NCBI GenBank assembly: GCA_012845835.1
Contig: JABAKD010000010.1
Span: 11,102,311-11,166,310, forward strand
Reading direction: 5' to 3'
From: Undaria pinnatifida
Taxonomy: Eukaryota; Sar; Phaeophyceae; Laminariales; Alariaceae
DNA: 64,000 bases
Positions 28,601 through 42,265 of this stretch are shown piece by piece. The position numbers were made by a program, and so were the translations under genes. The notes beneath the pieces were generated by a model. It made no database searches. It had not been told where the DNA came from and saw only the letters and a list, made by a program, of their open reading frames with translations. Position 1 is the first letter of the stretch, and each line of letters opens with the position of its first letter.

Positions 28601-31600
28601 GGTCCAATCCGATCCGCGATGTTTGAAAACCTCTTGGCCCGACCCGACCCGACCCGACCCGACCCGACCCGACCCGACCCGACCCGACCCGATCCGACCC
28701 GACCCGACCCGACCCGACCCGACCCGACCCGACCCGACCCGACCCGACCCGACCCGACCCGACCCGACCCGACCCGACCCGACCCGACCCGACCCGACCC
28801 GACCCGACCCGACCCGACCCGACCCGACCCGACCCGACCCGACCCGACCCGACCCGACCCGACCGGACCTGACCCGACCCGACCCGACCCGACCCGACCC
28901 GACCCGACCCGACCCGTGAGATTTCGAAACACCATTTGATCCGACCCGACCCGACTCGACTCGACGTGCAAGTTTTTGAATGCCTCATGACCCGACCTGT
29001 CCCGGTCCGATCCGATCCGCCATATTTGAAAACCTCTTGGCCCGACCCGACCCGACCCGACCCGACCCGTAATATTTTGTAACACCATTTGATCCAACCC
29101 GACCCGACTCGACTCGACCTGCGAGTTTTTGAATGCCTCATGGCCCGACCCGCGGGTGGGGTCATGATCCGTGGAAAGCCTTAGTAAAAACGAGTTTCCC
29201 GTTTGGAACTAGCTGCACCCGTATTTTTTGGGGTGCACCGTACTTGAGAGATTTGTACAGGATATTTTTTTGTGGTTGTTGAAATCAGGTTTGAGCTTGG
29301 TGCGCTGGTTTCATGTGTTTTTTCGTTTTTTTCCCGCGTTGCTTTCATTTTTTGTGACGTTGGGGAAGGGGGGGGGAGGTCATACGCTTTCAGGTTGTTT
29401 TGTGGTTGCCTGTTGCTTTTTCTTGCGAGATGAGGGAGAGGGATGGGCACGCACGAGCAAGCAAACACGCGACACATCGTAGGTGAAAATGTGGTGAGCT
29501 CAAGGTTCAGTTTTATCGATCTGCCTGAGGGTTACATGCACACAAAACTCGACCTCGAGCTCAGTGGGAGAGGTGTTGTGCTTGTGTGGGGCGGGGACGG
29601 TGTCGTACGGTGCTGTGGATTTTGTTGACACTTGTGTTTTGCTTCCTATTATGTCGGATAGGCTCATGCCGCCGCATTGGTTGTCCACATGAGGGCAGTT
29701 GGGTGTCTTTTTTGTCATGCAAGTGGTGGTTTAAACCAGCAGTGTCCCTTTCTTGAGTCGTTGTCCCCATTTCGCACCCACGACTGTCTTTAACGTCTAT
29801 CCGTTCCCCTGATCCGTCGGTCTATTCGCGACACCATCACCGCCACCACCACCACCACCATCACCACCACCACCACCACCACCACCACCACCACCACTAC
29901 CACCACCCCCGTTTACGCAAACGTCACGCATGGCCGTCGTCGACGATTGTGTTGACGAAAACTGATGGCCACGACAACAAACGACGACAACGACAATAAA
30001 TGGCGGCGGCGGCGACGCGGGCGGCAACCATAAACCCACCGCCGACAACATGATTAACCCACAACGACAACGGGTACGGCTACGGCTACACCACGTCCAC
30101 GGCTCTAAAAGACTATCTAAGATCGCGCTTATCCTCGCTGAACACAGCGACCGTCTCGGTCTCCACGACGACGCGGCACGCCTCTTCGACCTCTCCGGAC
30201 ACGACGACAAGCTGGCGGCATATCTCAACGGTCGGATCCAAGCCGTATCCGACGTTGAACAAGATTGTCCTAACGGTCGAATCCAAGCGCACCTTGGCCA
30301 AGAATCTGTCACCGTCGAGGAAGTCGCCGCCGTTAATGAGCGGCTGAGAGCTTTGATATCTGCCAGAGAAGCTGCAGGGGTAGCCGGGGGTGGAATGGAA
30401 GGGGCGGGGGTGGGAGGAGCGGCGGCGTACGCGTACTTGTTTCGACGTGCGTCTTTGTTAGCTGGCGTGTCGCGTCTTCCGCAGGTGAGATGCTGATGTA
30501 TTAGCCCCTCAGGGCCCCACATGTAGCAGCAAGTACAAAATGACTTGTGCTCTCGCGATCAACCGTCTTTTTGCTGTGTGAGCACGCCATACGTACAAGT
30601 ACAAGTACAGTATATCTCGCTGCGCGCGTGTCGTGCGGCCGCTGTTTGTTGCAGTTCGGATAGTCCATTCGTTTGTAACGATACCCTACCCCAGCCGCCC
30701 GGTTTTTTTTTCGCTTTTTTTTTTCATGGTCGGTGCCGCAATTTTCGTCAGATGTTTTTTTTGTTGTGAATTCCCGATAGGGTTAACGCTTTTACAACTG
30801 GAAACCCGTTTTGGGGGGACGAATTACTTGGAATAAGTATGGGGAGGGGCTTCGGGGCTCTCAAGGGGGAGTTTTAAGCCCGTCTAGGGTTTACATTCTA
30901 CCGTTTCGGGGACGACCCGCGCTGCTTTTTAACCCTTTAGGGGGGAAGGGGCATTCGTAGAACTACTTACAAATAAGAAATGCGGTCACCATGATTATAT
31001 GTAGCACGGCTTTTTCTTTTTTTCTCTTTTTTTCTCTTTTTATGGTCTGGCTTGTTTTTGTTGTGTTCTCGTACACCTCGGTACGTGAGCATTTTCACTT
31101 GTTTTACCTTGATGAATTTTGCGGCTGTTTGGTTTACTCTGTCTCACAGTCTGTGACCACATAATTCGTACCTGGTATCTTCTCTAGGATGAAGAATCGG
31201 TACGAACGCTGGGCGTACTGATGTCGTAGGGTAGAAAGAACGGTTTGATGTGAAGACAACACACACAGAGTGCGCCACGCACGATAGTTGGTGCTGCGCG
31301 CGTGTCGTGCAACTCAGGACTTGCGCGGGAGTCCCGCATGAGAAGTCTTTCGCCCTCTTAAGCTACAATAGCGGCCCGTGTAGCTTTGTGTGTCTCATCC
31401 TGCAATCGTCAGCTTTATTTCCTCAGTTTTTCCCCTCTGAAGCCCGGAACGGGTTATAATCCGTTTAGAACCCCAAAACCCCTCCCTATACTAATTACAA
31501 GTAGTTTGTCCTCGAAAACGGGTTTCCAGCGGTAGAAGCGTACCACGATAGGGGTAGCACATTTCCACTTAACCCCTTTAGAGCCCCAAAATCCCTCCCT

Positions 31601-34600
31601 ATACTAAGTTCAAGTAAATTTGTTCCAAAAAAGGGTTTGCAGTTAGTTATGAAGGCGTTCAATTGTTTCTGAGTGCGCCGGGGCTCCTCGACTGGGGAAC
31701 CATACGGTCCCCCGACAAGGCGGGGTCTGAGTAAGGCGGTATCCCGATGTAATTCGGTCAGAATCGCTTGGCGCGACTGGGGAATAATTGCACTCACTCT
31801 TGAACCGGAATGAATGAGGCTGTTTTCCCCCTACAAAGGCGGGCTTCCGCCAGTGAGGCGGGTTTCCCCGTATAAGGCGGGCTTCCACCTATAAGGCGAA
31901 TTCCCCCCTTTAAGGCGGGCTTCCCCCTATAAGGCGGGTTTCCCCCTAAAAGGCGGGCTTCCCCCTATAAGGCGGGTTTCCCCCTATAAGGCGGGTTTCC
32001 CTCTATAAGGCGGGCTTCCCCCTATAAGGCGGGTTTCCCCCTATAAGGCGGGCTTCCCCCTATAAGGCGGGTTTCCCCCTATAAGGCGGGTCATGTTTGC
32101 TCTGGCTGGCACATCACCGCCTTTCTGGGGGAACCTTCTACTATATCGTTAGAATGCTGTTTGTGCTTTTGTACGGATAACACTTTCAAGAAATGCTACC
32201 CTCCGAGATATTTGGAGGGGACGATAACTAAGAAATCTCCGAGTCAATGTATTACCCCCCCCCCCCCATTTATTCTGTACCTGGTATGTAATCGTCTCAG
32301 AAGGCGCCTTCACGAGGTCTGCAGGGACAAGCGCTAGAAGCTGCTGGCGGGGGAGCTAAATGGGACGAAATGGTCGAGGACGCGAAGCCCACCGCGATGA
32401 GGTTGAGAGGGGGAGGCGGAGGCGGTGGTGGTGGTGGTGGTGGCGGTGGTGGCGAAGGTCCTCCTTCGTCCAGCCTTCGTCCGCTGGCGCTGCACTGCGC
32501 GGAACAGTGGGTGGGCAGGGCCCGGCCGGAATGCTTGGAGGTGAGAGGCGTTTATAATGACACAGCAAAGATGTGGGGGAGGGGGGAAACTTGCCTATTG
32601 CAAGATTGAAACTTTTTTTTTTTTTCGAGTTTTTTTTTTCACAAGCCTCGAAGTGGCCAATCCAGATATTGTCGCACTTTTTTTGCGAAATAAAGAAATC
32701 CGCAAACTTTTCCAACGACAAACTAAAGAAATGCCATTGTATCCAAGATATTTTTTAATGTCGAAAACTTTTCCAAATTTCCACACAGTAAACTTTTGCC
32801 ATTTTTTGGCAAAAAGCTTGCCACGTATTATTCGTCATGTACCGGTGTGCGTGTCGTCAGAAACGGCCCTGAGTACAGTACAGAACCTCTAACAATAGGA
32901 AACACACTTGCCCAGGTTGGGTTTGTTGTTTGTGAGAGATAAAAAAACAGAAACGCGGGCTCAGGCTGGATTTCTTTTTCGACAAAGGGCGCCATCTAGA
33001 CTCACGTCCGTATGACGGCTCCAGAGTTTGTTTCCAGGTAAAATCTCAGCCTGCCTTGCTTAACTGCTCGTTTTCCTTGCAGGTGTCCTGTGTACCATCG
33101 CGTGTGCCGTGCGCGATTATAGTTACCGTGCTTTATTTTTTTTTGTGCTTGTTCGTTCTGTACGCGGTGTGATACGTGTTGGGCGAGTGTCTGTACAGCT
33201 TACAGCGCATAGATAGGTACCCGGTAGACACGTTGACACTCGTTCTCGTCGTCTTGTGACGCTTTGGACGGATCTTATTTCCGCGCCTGCGACGACGCCA
33301 ACAAGCGAACAACACCGGGCATTGACAGGCTTCACCATTCGGCGGGATAAAACACTTGGAGCATATTTGGTGCTCACTCTGAAAACCCGACGTGCTCGAT
33401 CCCGGTTTTGTAGGGATGCGAGGGTCTATGGTCTAAAGACTACGGCCATGCATGAGAATGCTCCCCCCCCCTCCTGCTCTCCCCCCCCTCCCCCGTTTCC
33501 CCGAAGGTGAGCGCCGGTGTAGGGACGTCCATCTTCGCGACCGCCTTGCGCCGATCGGTTCTCCCTGCTGCATCACCTTCTACCCCCGGCGCGGCGGCCT
33601 CTACTGACCGCGAGGCAGTGACAGCGGCCGGAGGTAGCGGCAGTAGCAGCGTTAGCTATGGGTTGAAAACGCCGGTTCCTTCGGGAGCTGGCGCGCAACC
33701 AGCGGCGGCAGGGGAGGCGGCGGCAGCGGCCGCTACTGCAACAGCAGCGGGTACCTTGTCAGATGCGGCAGGCTCTGTATCCTCGTCTTTGGGGGGGGTC
33801 GATCCTTCTTTTGCTGGCGCCCCCGGTCTTGAAGGAGGTGCGGGTGATCTCGGCGAAGCTAAGGCCGAGGTGGTAGAGCCTTGGGTAGCCGTGGGAGGCT
33901 CCTGGAGGGACGAGGATAACGTGTGCGGGTATTGGAGGTTCAGTGAGGGAGCCGAGGTTGGGCACTTGGAAGGCGAACAGAAGGTGACTGAGTTGCATGC
34001 CCGTGGGTGTAAATCGGTACAAGCATACAGCAGAGGGTGATTCTCGTCTTCTAGCTGTACAATTACGTCAGCTGTGATTTCTACGGTTTGAGTGGGCGAG
34101 GCTCAGCTTTGCAAGCTAAGTGATACGTCGGCCGCCGCGTGTTCCATGTTTCTCGATTTTTTTAATATTTGTTTTCAAAGTGAATTTTTTACTACGAATA
34201 CGTCAGCTCTGAGTTCGGTCGATGGTCACGTGAATGATCGGTTTTGCCTCTCTGCAATACTAAATGCTTTTTTAATGGTGCAGGTGGAAATCCGGGATCT
34301 GAGCAAGTTCGGATCGAACGCGGTTGTAAGAGGACGCGGGGTGCGTTTCGAGGACACGACCTCTCCGGTCGACCCGGGCGACAAGGGGAAGGTGGCAGAA
34401 GCGGTGGATGTGTGCTATCCTGACGAGGAGGTGCGTGCTGACATACCAGATGTTGTGTGCTCGGCAAATGATAAAGCTACGATCGAACCCCACACTGATG
34501 ATGATGATGATGATGACGAGTGATAATGATGTGATGATGATGAGTGATAGCAATGTGATGATGAAGACGATGATGAAAACAATGACGATGGCGACGATGA

Positions 34601-37600
34601 TGATGATGATGATGATGATGATGAAGCTGATGATGATGACGCTGATGGTGATGACGATGATGATAACGATGATGATGATGATATTGATGATGATGATGAG
34701 GATGATGATGGTAATGGTGATGACGAGGACGACGACAACGATGACGACGGTGACGACGACGACAATGATTATGACGATGCGTGCTGACACAGATTTTACT
34801 CGACAACCGACAAAGGAAGGGGTCCCTGTTGTCTTGCGCCGCGTAAATTACTTCCTCACAGTGGCCTGCATATGCCGACTATACTTTGTTCTGCCCTTTT
34901 CGAATTGATTGGCTCTAGCGTAAACCTTCGAGAAGTGCCATCACCCCTCCCCCCAAGCGCCATCCCCCGCCTTCCCCCCCCCCCGACCCTGACCCTCACT
35001 CGCCTCCAACATAGCAAACCCCGCCCCCCGGTGACGAGGATGTTTCTACCGCGGCCAAATCGGGCCCCGGTAATTACAGCCGAGGGGTATTCGTCAGGGT
35101 CGCGAGGGGGTCAAGCGTCGACGTGGGTCTGTTCCATGACGATCAGAGACGCAGCGTGGCTACGGTGGAGGCCTGGGTCAACGCCGGGGAGAAGGTGGGT
35201 GGGTGGGTGGGTCGGTGCTGCGGACGGAAAAGAGATGCGCGCGGTGTCGGTATCGGGGGCGGGGGTTACCGTCGCAATAGTAACGAAATAGCCGGTATCG
35301 GAGGCCGATATTACACACGGAAATGCGATACTCGGTGTCTTTGACGTATGTGTGGTTGCTGCCAATGTAGGTGGGTGGATGGGTGGGTTGGGTTGCCCAG
35401 GCTTGGGTTGGGGTTGGATTGGGGTTGGGTTGGGGTTGGGTCAGGTTGCGGGGTGCGGCAGCACGGGTGGGTCCGTGGATGGATGGGTGGGCGGGCGGCC
35501 TTGCGTGCTCGAATCTATTTCGAGCGAATGTGCTTCCTTTCGCCCGAGTGTGATTTTATTCGTCTGGTTGTTGCTCGGGGTCAAATCCGCCCTGAATGAC
35601 GAATGTCATAGACATGACAAACCCGTAGGCGCTGTGAAGCAGTGCTACGTGTTTGCATTTTGCGTTTTCGGGAGAGCGGGAGATTCTTGCCTTTTGTTAT
35701 TTATTAGGGCGTAGGATATGTCTTCTTCGTTGGTTGTGTTTCGTTCAAATTCGTAATGTTTCGACCGTGTTTCCTTTTTTGGCGCAGCCATCTGCTGACA
35801 AAGACATCGGTGCAGATGCGGCCGGAGCTACCGAAGGAGCAAGCGGCGACAAAGCAGCTTCTCCGTCGTCGCGACGGTTTCAGCAGGAGTTCCACGTTCT
35901 GGCGTGCCGCGTGTCTGCATCGGGGGAACACGTTTGGTCGCTGGTGGTCGAGAACAACGGTCAGGTGCATACACAGTGCCCATTTTTTTTTTTTTTCTTC
36001 ACAAAACATGCACTTTCAGCTGTGAGATCGACAGGGTTTCGTCGAGACTCGTCGTTGCAAGCTGTGTGTGGTGCTGTGGGCCACGGGCGTGTTACGGGGT
36101 GTGTGTGTCTGTGACGCATGCTTCGATAAGATCTAGCACTTTTGGGCTGAAAACGGTTTCCGGGAGATTTCCTCAACCCAAAGTCGTCAGAAAAATTTAT
36201 TGTTTAGCAATACTTATTGTTTAGCAATATTTTTCGTGGTTTACCTATAATATATATATAGGCCAGGCCATGGGATGCTTCGTTGGGTACGTAGAGCTTT
36301 TTTTTTTTTGCTTCCAAATCAATTAGTTTTTGCCTCGGAAGGCGACAAAAAATAGGGCTCCTCGAGTGAAGAGCCCCAAAACAAAAAAAAAAGAAAAAAG
36401 GTGCAACACTACCCCAGCGCTCGTCGTTGTCCTCGTCAAGAGCATAGCTCGGTGACTCCCCTTAGTGCCTTTTTACGGAAATAGAACCCTGAATAACACA
36501 AAAATCTATAGATATATATATATCAATATGTATAATTGTCGTTTTTTTCTTCCTTCAGGCACATCTCTTCGTGCTCGCACCTTTGTCCGAAACGTCGGAT
36601 GGGGTGGGCACAATTCGACCGTCGGGGTCACGTTGCCGGAGGTTTGGGCGCGATCCGTGCAGTGTGTCGCGCGTGGCAAGCCTTTTAAACTTTCCTGGCC
36701 TTGGGCACACTTGAGGCAAATCCCCGGGTTTCCGCAACATCCCCGGGGATTGGGTTTCTGCATCCCCTATCCCCGTGTACGCACGTAAGATTTGGTTGCA
36801 AACCGCGTTTTTCTGCTCGAAGAAGGTACACGTAGGCGCATTTCCATATTTTTGCACAGAGCACCGCGCTTCGATCCTGCCGCCCAGCAACAGTCCAGCT
36901 CCCTGGCAGCAGCAGCCTGCAACTCTCTGCGCGTGTGGCTGCTGTTGTTGTAGCTAATTGCTTTGATCGGAGCCTGGGATGCTCTACCCACCTATACGCC
37001 GCTACCTCTCGCTGCTGCTGCTACTGCTGCTCCTGTCAAGTGTCAAGTGACATGCCGGCGTAAAGTGTAAGGATCGTTTGAATATCATATTAGTACTCAA
37101 ACGGTCGTTATATTCATGTTCATGTTGGTGTGCTTCGTATATGTTATCGTACCATACCAAGAGAGCACAACGCTACAGCTCTGCCGCACTGCAGCAGCGG
37201 TAGGCAACACCATTCATGTGGGATCGCATATGACAGACAACAGACAACATGCGGAGAGCACAACGCTACAACCCTGCCGCACAGCAGCAGCGGTAGGCAA
37301 CGCCATTTATGTGCGCGTGGCGTGTCCTCGCTATTCTGCGGCGAGTTGCTTGTGTCGGAACCTGTCATGTGTCACCCCACCATACCACACGTTGCTGCTG
37401 TACGCAGAAGCCTTTAAAAAGAGTAATAATTTAGATAGACCAACCAACCCATCCTTATACGTTTACGTCCACCGAGGCAGTTTTTTAACGAGTATTTTTT
37501 CTGTTTTTTTTTTTGCGAAGATCGCAAATGACAGGCAGCAGCAGACAACATGCGGAGAGCAGAACGCTACTACCGTGGTTGGACCATGTGCGCGTGCCGT

Positions 37601-38688
37601 ATCCTCTCCTTAGGGCGACGAGTTGCTTTTGCCATAGCCTGTCAAGTATTGTCCTCTTGCTCCCTCGTTCTCAATAGGTGCTATTTACGTAGTACTCTAC
37701 AGTTAGCCGCATCCCACGCCACACGTGCCCCTTCTCGCTTCCTGGCGGTCCCTAACCTGGAGGTCGAAGTGTGACGCTCTTCTCGAAATCATACCGTCTA
37801 ACCGTGTAAAAGTTTGTGTGTTGTGTGTATTTTCTCAACAACAGATCGGTCGTGGGCACGTCTGTCTCGAGTACCCAAAAAGTGCTAAAAGTACTGCTAT
37901 TGAGTACACCCAGGAAGTACTGCGGGTAAAATGCGAATTCATTATTTTTCCGGGCAAGTTTTTTTTGTATGTACAAACAAATGGTCATTGCGTCCCGCAG
38001 TGATAGTAGTCATGTGTCCTTGCGCCATTCCCCTAGGCACTTCCCGGAGGGGAACCTTGTATACATATATATTCCTGTTTTTCACGAACCATACGTATTT
38101 GGTACTGATTACTAGGTTCCTCCATAATACAAGCAGCTACAGTAGTACCAGCATGTGTACAGGGTATATATATATATTTTTTTTTTAACACACATCTACT
38201 TTCCAGCTTCTGGGAAGCCGTGGTCACAGGTGTCGTCCCTTTTTCCCCCCGGTTCTTGCCTTCAATTTTTATCGCGCATAGGGTTCAGCAATCCCATCGC
38301 TCGTCGATTTTTCATCGAGTGCTGCTAACTCACGCTCTCGCACTTTCCGCAATATATACTGGGTACTGGGAATACCGCCAGTACACTGGGAATACTGCCA
38401 GTGTATTATTAGGCTCTTAGGCTTGCAGTACCTCTCTGTGGTTGACGAAGTATATGTGCGGTACATGTCTGGTACATGTAGAGCAGTGAAAAGGCAGTTT
38501 GTAATTGCCATCTCGAGGGCGAGGCCGAGGGGGTTGAAGGGAGGGGCGTTTGCGCCCCTAGGGTACCGCCTTTTGACGAAGGTCAAACCCAAATAGTTTA
38601 TGTTTTCAGCTTATCCGTTTTTGTGTCGTTGGGGACGCCAACAACGTTTTGATCCACGGGCTCATCGGCTCGCAAGAAAATCGTTATT

Positions 38689-38751
<63 letters not shown>

Positions 38752-41700
38752 TTGCTGTTGTTGTTGTTGTTGTTGTTACTGCTGTTGCTGTTGCTGTTGC
38801 TGTTGTTGCTGCTGTTGTAGTTCTCACGACAACTGGTCACAGGACGAGCTCCAGTCACCCTGCAGCGGAAGAATAACTCAGAAAAAAAAAGACACCAAAC
38901 CAAAGGAAGATCCCGTACACCTTTCCTCCCCTTACCTGTGCCGAACTGCAGCTTGCGTTTATCCCTGGACCGGGTGGCCGCCGCGATCTGGGACCAGGAT
39001 TCGTCAACGCTGCCGTCAACGAAGAGGAAAATCGCAGTAGCACCAGGATAGGCGCTCTGAAGGCGGCCGTCTACTCCGAGGTGAACAGGCGGTCGATGCC
39101 ATCGTGGCGACATGTGGTCGGCAAATGAACCCCCTTACAAAGTGCACCCACGCGTTTTTTTTTTTGCGCACACCGCTTGGGAATAGTATGGAATTTATCA
39201 CCTTTGCAAATCTAAAGGTGTGGATTGGCCATCGCGTAATATTGCCCCTGTGATGTATGCGAGGCACGTATTTTTTTCAATTGTTTTAACAACGTCAGCT
39301 GCGAGTTCGACAAATTTAGGGTCGATACTCATCTTTGCAAGCTGCGTAACACACCGGTCGCCCGTTTTTACTCATGTATGGTAGCGCTTTTCGTGTACTA
39401 TGATGACAAAAGCCTACTTGGACGCCCGTACCTTCGTGCGCTTTTTCTGTCTCACACCCCTCCCTTTTTTGTCAGCACGGAATGATGAGGGGATTATCAT
39501 CAGCCTAGGCGAACATGTTGGTAGGAAACGATGGTAAAAAGCCTCGGTGAACGTTGGGTAGGAGCTGTGTGCTTGAAGCTTGCTGCCTTTCTTTGCCCAT
39601 GGGAGTTTCGCACCGAGAAGCAAGAATATTTTTGTTCGCGCGGTGAAAGGGCCGGGCGGCTAGGGTATTAAACGCACGGCACGATTGGGCTGCGCCGAAT
39701 GTCGCTCAGGCTCACCACTTGAAAAACTGATTTTGAAAAACAAAGATAAAGGCGAAAAAAAGTAATGAAGAAATCCCACGGCTTGTACGAAGGCAGCATG
39801 AATGAAACCGTGCATCACACGGTAGAGGTATCAAGGGTATACCGTTTTTTGGCTGAAATGGTTTCTGAATGACGGGGGGCTCCCTAACCCCAATATCGTC
39901 GGAAATAGAGGTATCAAGGGTATACCGTTTTTTGGCTGAAATGGTTTCAGGATGACGGGCACTCCTTAACCCCAATATCGTCGGAAATAGAGGTATCAAG
40001 GGTATACCGTTTTTTGGCTGAAATGGTTTCTGAATGACGGGGGGCTCCTTAACCCACAATCGTCGGAAATAGAGGTATTAAGGTATACCGTTTTTTGGCT
40101 GAAATGGTTTCTGAATAACGGGGGGCTCCTTAACCCCAATATCGTCGGAAATAGAGGTATTAAGGGTATACCATTTTTTTGGCGAAAATGGTTTCAGAAT
40201 GACGGGCGCTCCCTAACCCCAATATCGTCGGAAATAGAGGTATTCAGGGTATACCGTTTTTTGGCTGAAATGGTTTCTGAATGACGGGGGGCTCCTTAAC
40301 CCACAATCGTCGGAAATAGAGGTATTCAGTTATACCGTTTTTTGGCTGAAATAGTTTCAGAGTGACGGGCGCTCCCTAACCCCAATATCGTCGGAAATAG
40401 AGGTATTAAGGTATACCGTTTTTTGGCGAAAATGGTTTCTGAATGACGGGGCTCTTCCTTAACCCCAAATCGTCGGAAATAGAGGTATTGATGTATACCG
40501 TTTTTTGGCTGAAATGGTTTCTGAATGGAGACCCCCAAATCGTCGGAAAAGTCGTGTTCTTGTTTTTGCAAAACTGAATTTTGTTTTGTATTTTGTAGGT
40601 TGTATTTTGTATTATGTGGTTTGTATTTTATTTTTTTATTACATGTTTCACACTTCTACTTTCCAGCTTCTGGACAAGCCATGGTTACAGGTGTCGTCCC
40701 TTCCCCCCCCCCCCGGTTCTTGCCTTCAATTTTTATCGCGCATAGGGTTCAGCAATCCCACTGCTCGTCGATTTTTCATCGAATGTTGCTAACTCACGCT
40801 CTCGCGCTGTCCGCAAGTCAATTTTGTGCACAAGAAAAAGTCTCCACGAAATGATACGTGCATGTGCTCGGGGGGGCTCGAACTCACGAAACTGACCAAT
40901 ACCAGGCTCGAGACTAACCTGATACGCCACCGGGGCGACCGGCATTATTATAAAGTGCCTTGGCCGCGGGTTTGTACATCGTATTTTGGCCCTTTTTTTT
41001 TGCTCCAAACATGACTTTTTTTTTCGGGTTAGAGGTATGTATGTAGAGTAGACCTCCTCGAGTGCACCTCTCTTCCGTAGTACTTCAAGTATGAACCTTT
41101 CAGCGATATTGGGCCGTTCCTCAGTTGAGCCCCGAGTGGCCATTGAACTCGTTGAAGCTGTCATCCATGTGCAAGTCCGCCTCACAAGCTGTTGTTAGTA
41201 GGATGCAGCTCACCCTTCATGCGACTCGCCCTTTTCGCGGACAAACCACCTCAATACGAAAGGATTTTTTTTCCCGGTAGATTCATGAGCTCGTGAAACG
41301 ACATAGGTCCGTCAACACCCCACAGCGATTCGCGCTTGGTGCAAGCAATGTCTGCCTGGTTGGTGAAAACCCGACGTGCTCCGTCCCGGCATAGTAGGGA
41401 TGCGAGGATCTATGGTTATACACGACTACGGCGATGCACAAACTGAGTACCCCCCTCCCCGCCCCCCCCCCCCCCGCGTCAGCAGAAAAAGCAGGTTTCA
41501 CAAAAAAGTGCTACTTCATATACCCGTATCGTAGCCCTCGTCGTGCCACGCTTTAGGGCCATCTCACCCATCCCCGCCGCCGCCCCGCCGCCCCGCCGCC
41601 CCGCCCACCAACGGCACCTCCTATCTATCTTGGACAGCCTGCAGCGTTTTCGTGGGACAGGTGGACGCATGTCGCGGTGACCATGGATACTTCTCGGGAC

Positions 41701-42225
41701 GAGAGCTCGGCGGAAGTCAGGTTGTTTTTGGACGGCCACGCGGTGGGGTCGGGGGTCTGCAGGTTTAACAAAGTGAGCAGAAAAAAGGAAAATATCGTCC
41801 ACGCTCCGACCTTTTTTTTCTTTTTTTTTTTCTTCTCTTATAATCAGGTCAACCTTTTGACGAGGAGTCAAACCAACTAATCGTTAACGCTGTTTTAACA
41901 CTGTATTTCTGTTTGGGGGGAAACACGCTTGCGATTTTCGCCTGGATTATCTTATAGTTGGAATAGAGGTAAGATTGAGGGAAGGTCTTGTCTAAGTACA
42001 TTTTGATTGGTCGACCAAAAGGGTCTGCATTGGCAACTTTTTTTTTTCGTATCATCAATAGCCCTTCTTTTTCCGCTGGATTGTTTTCCTCTAAATCTTC
42101 CTGCGTTTTTTTCCCATGCTGTTTTCAACTACTGTATTGTTTTCTCCAAAAACTCGGCTGCAGCTCTAACAGGGTTATGCGTCAATGGTAAAGCTCAGGC
42201 CACCTACTGCCGAACCAACCAACCC

Positions 42226-42265
<40 letters not shown>

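Noticed and set aside
28252-29165. 200-280-codon ORFs (RVGSG, RPDPT repeats)
   Set aside because: Produced by (GACCC)n on both strands and all frames; a repeat artefact inside a TIR element.
36605-36640. Longer form of the 36,559 exon to GAG|GTTTGG
   Set aside because: Leaves two bases and breaks phase with both following candidate exons.
38598-39113. Minus-strand 171-codon ORF
   Set aside because: Mostly the triplet repeat in antisense; the + strand exon 38,952-39,080 has proper splice sites and phase.
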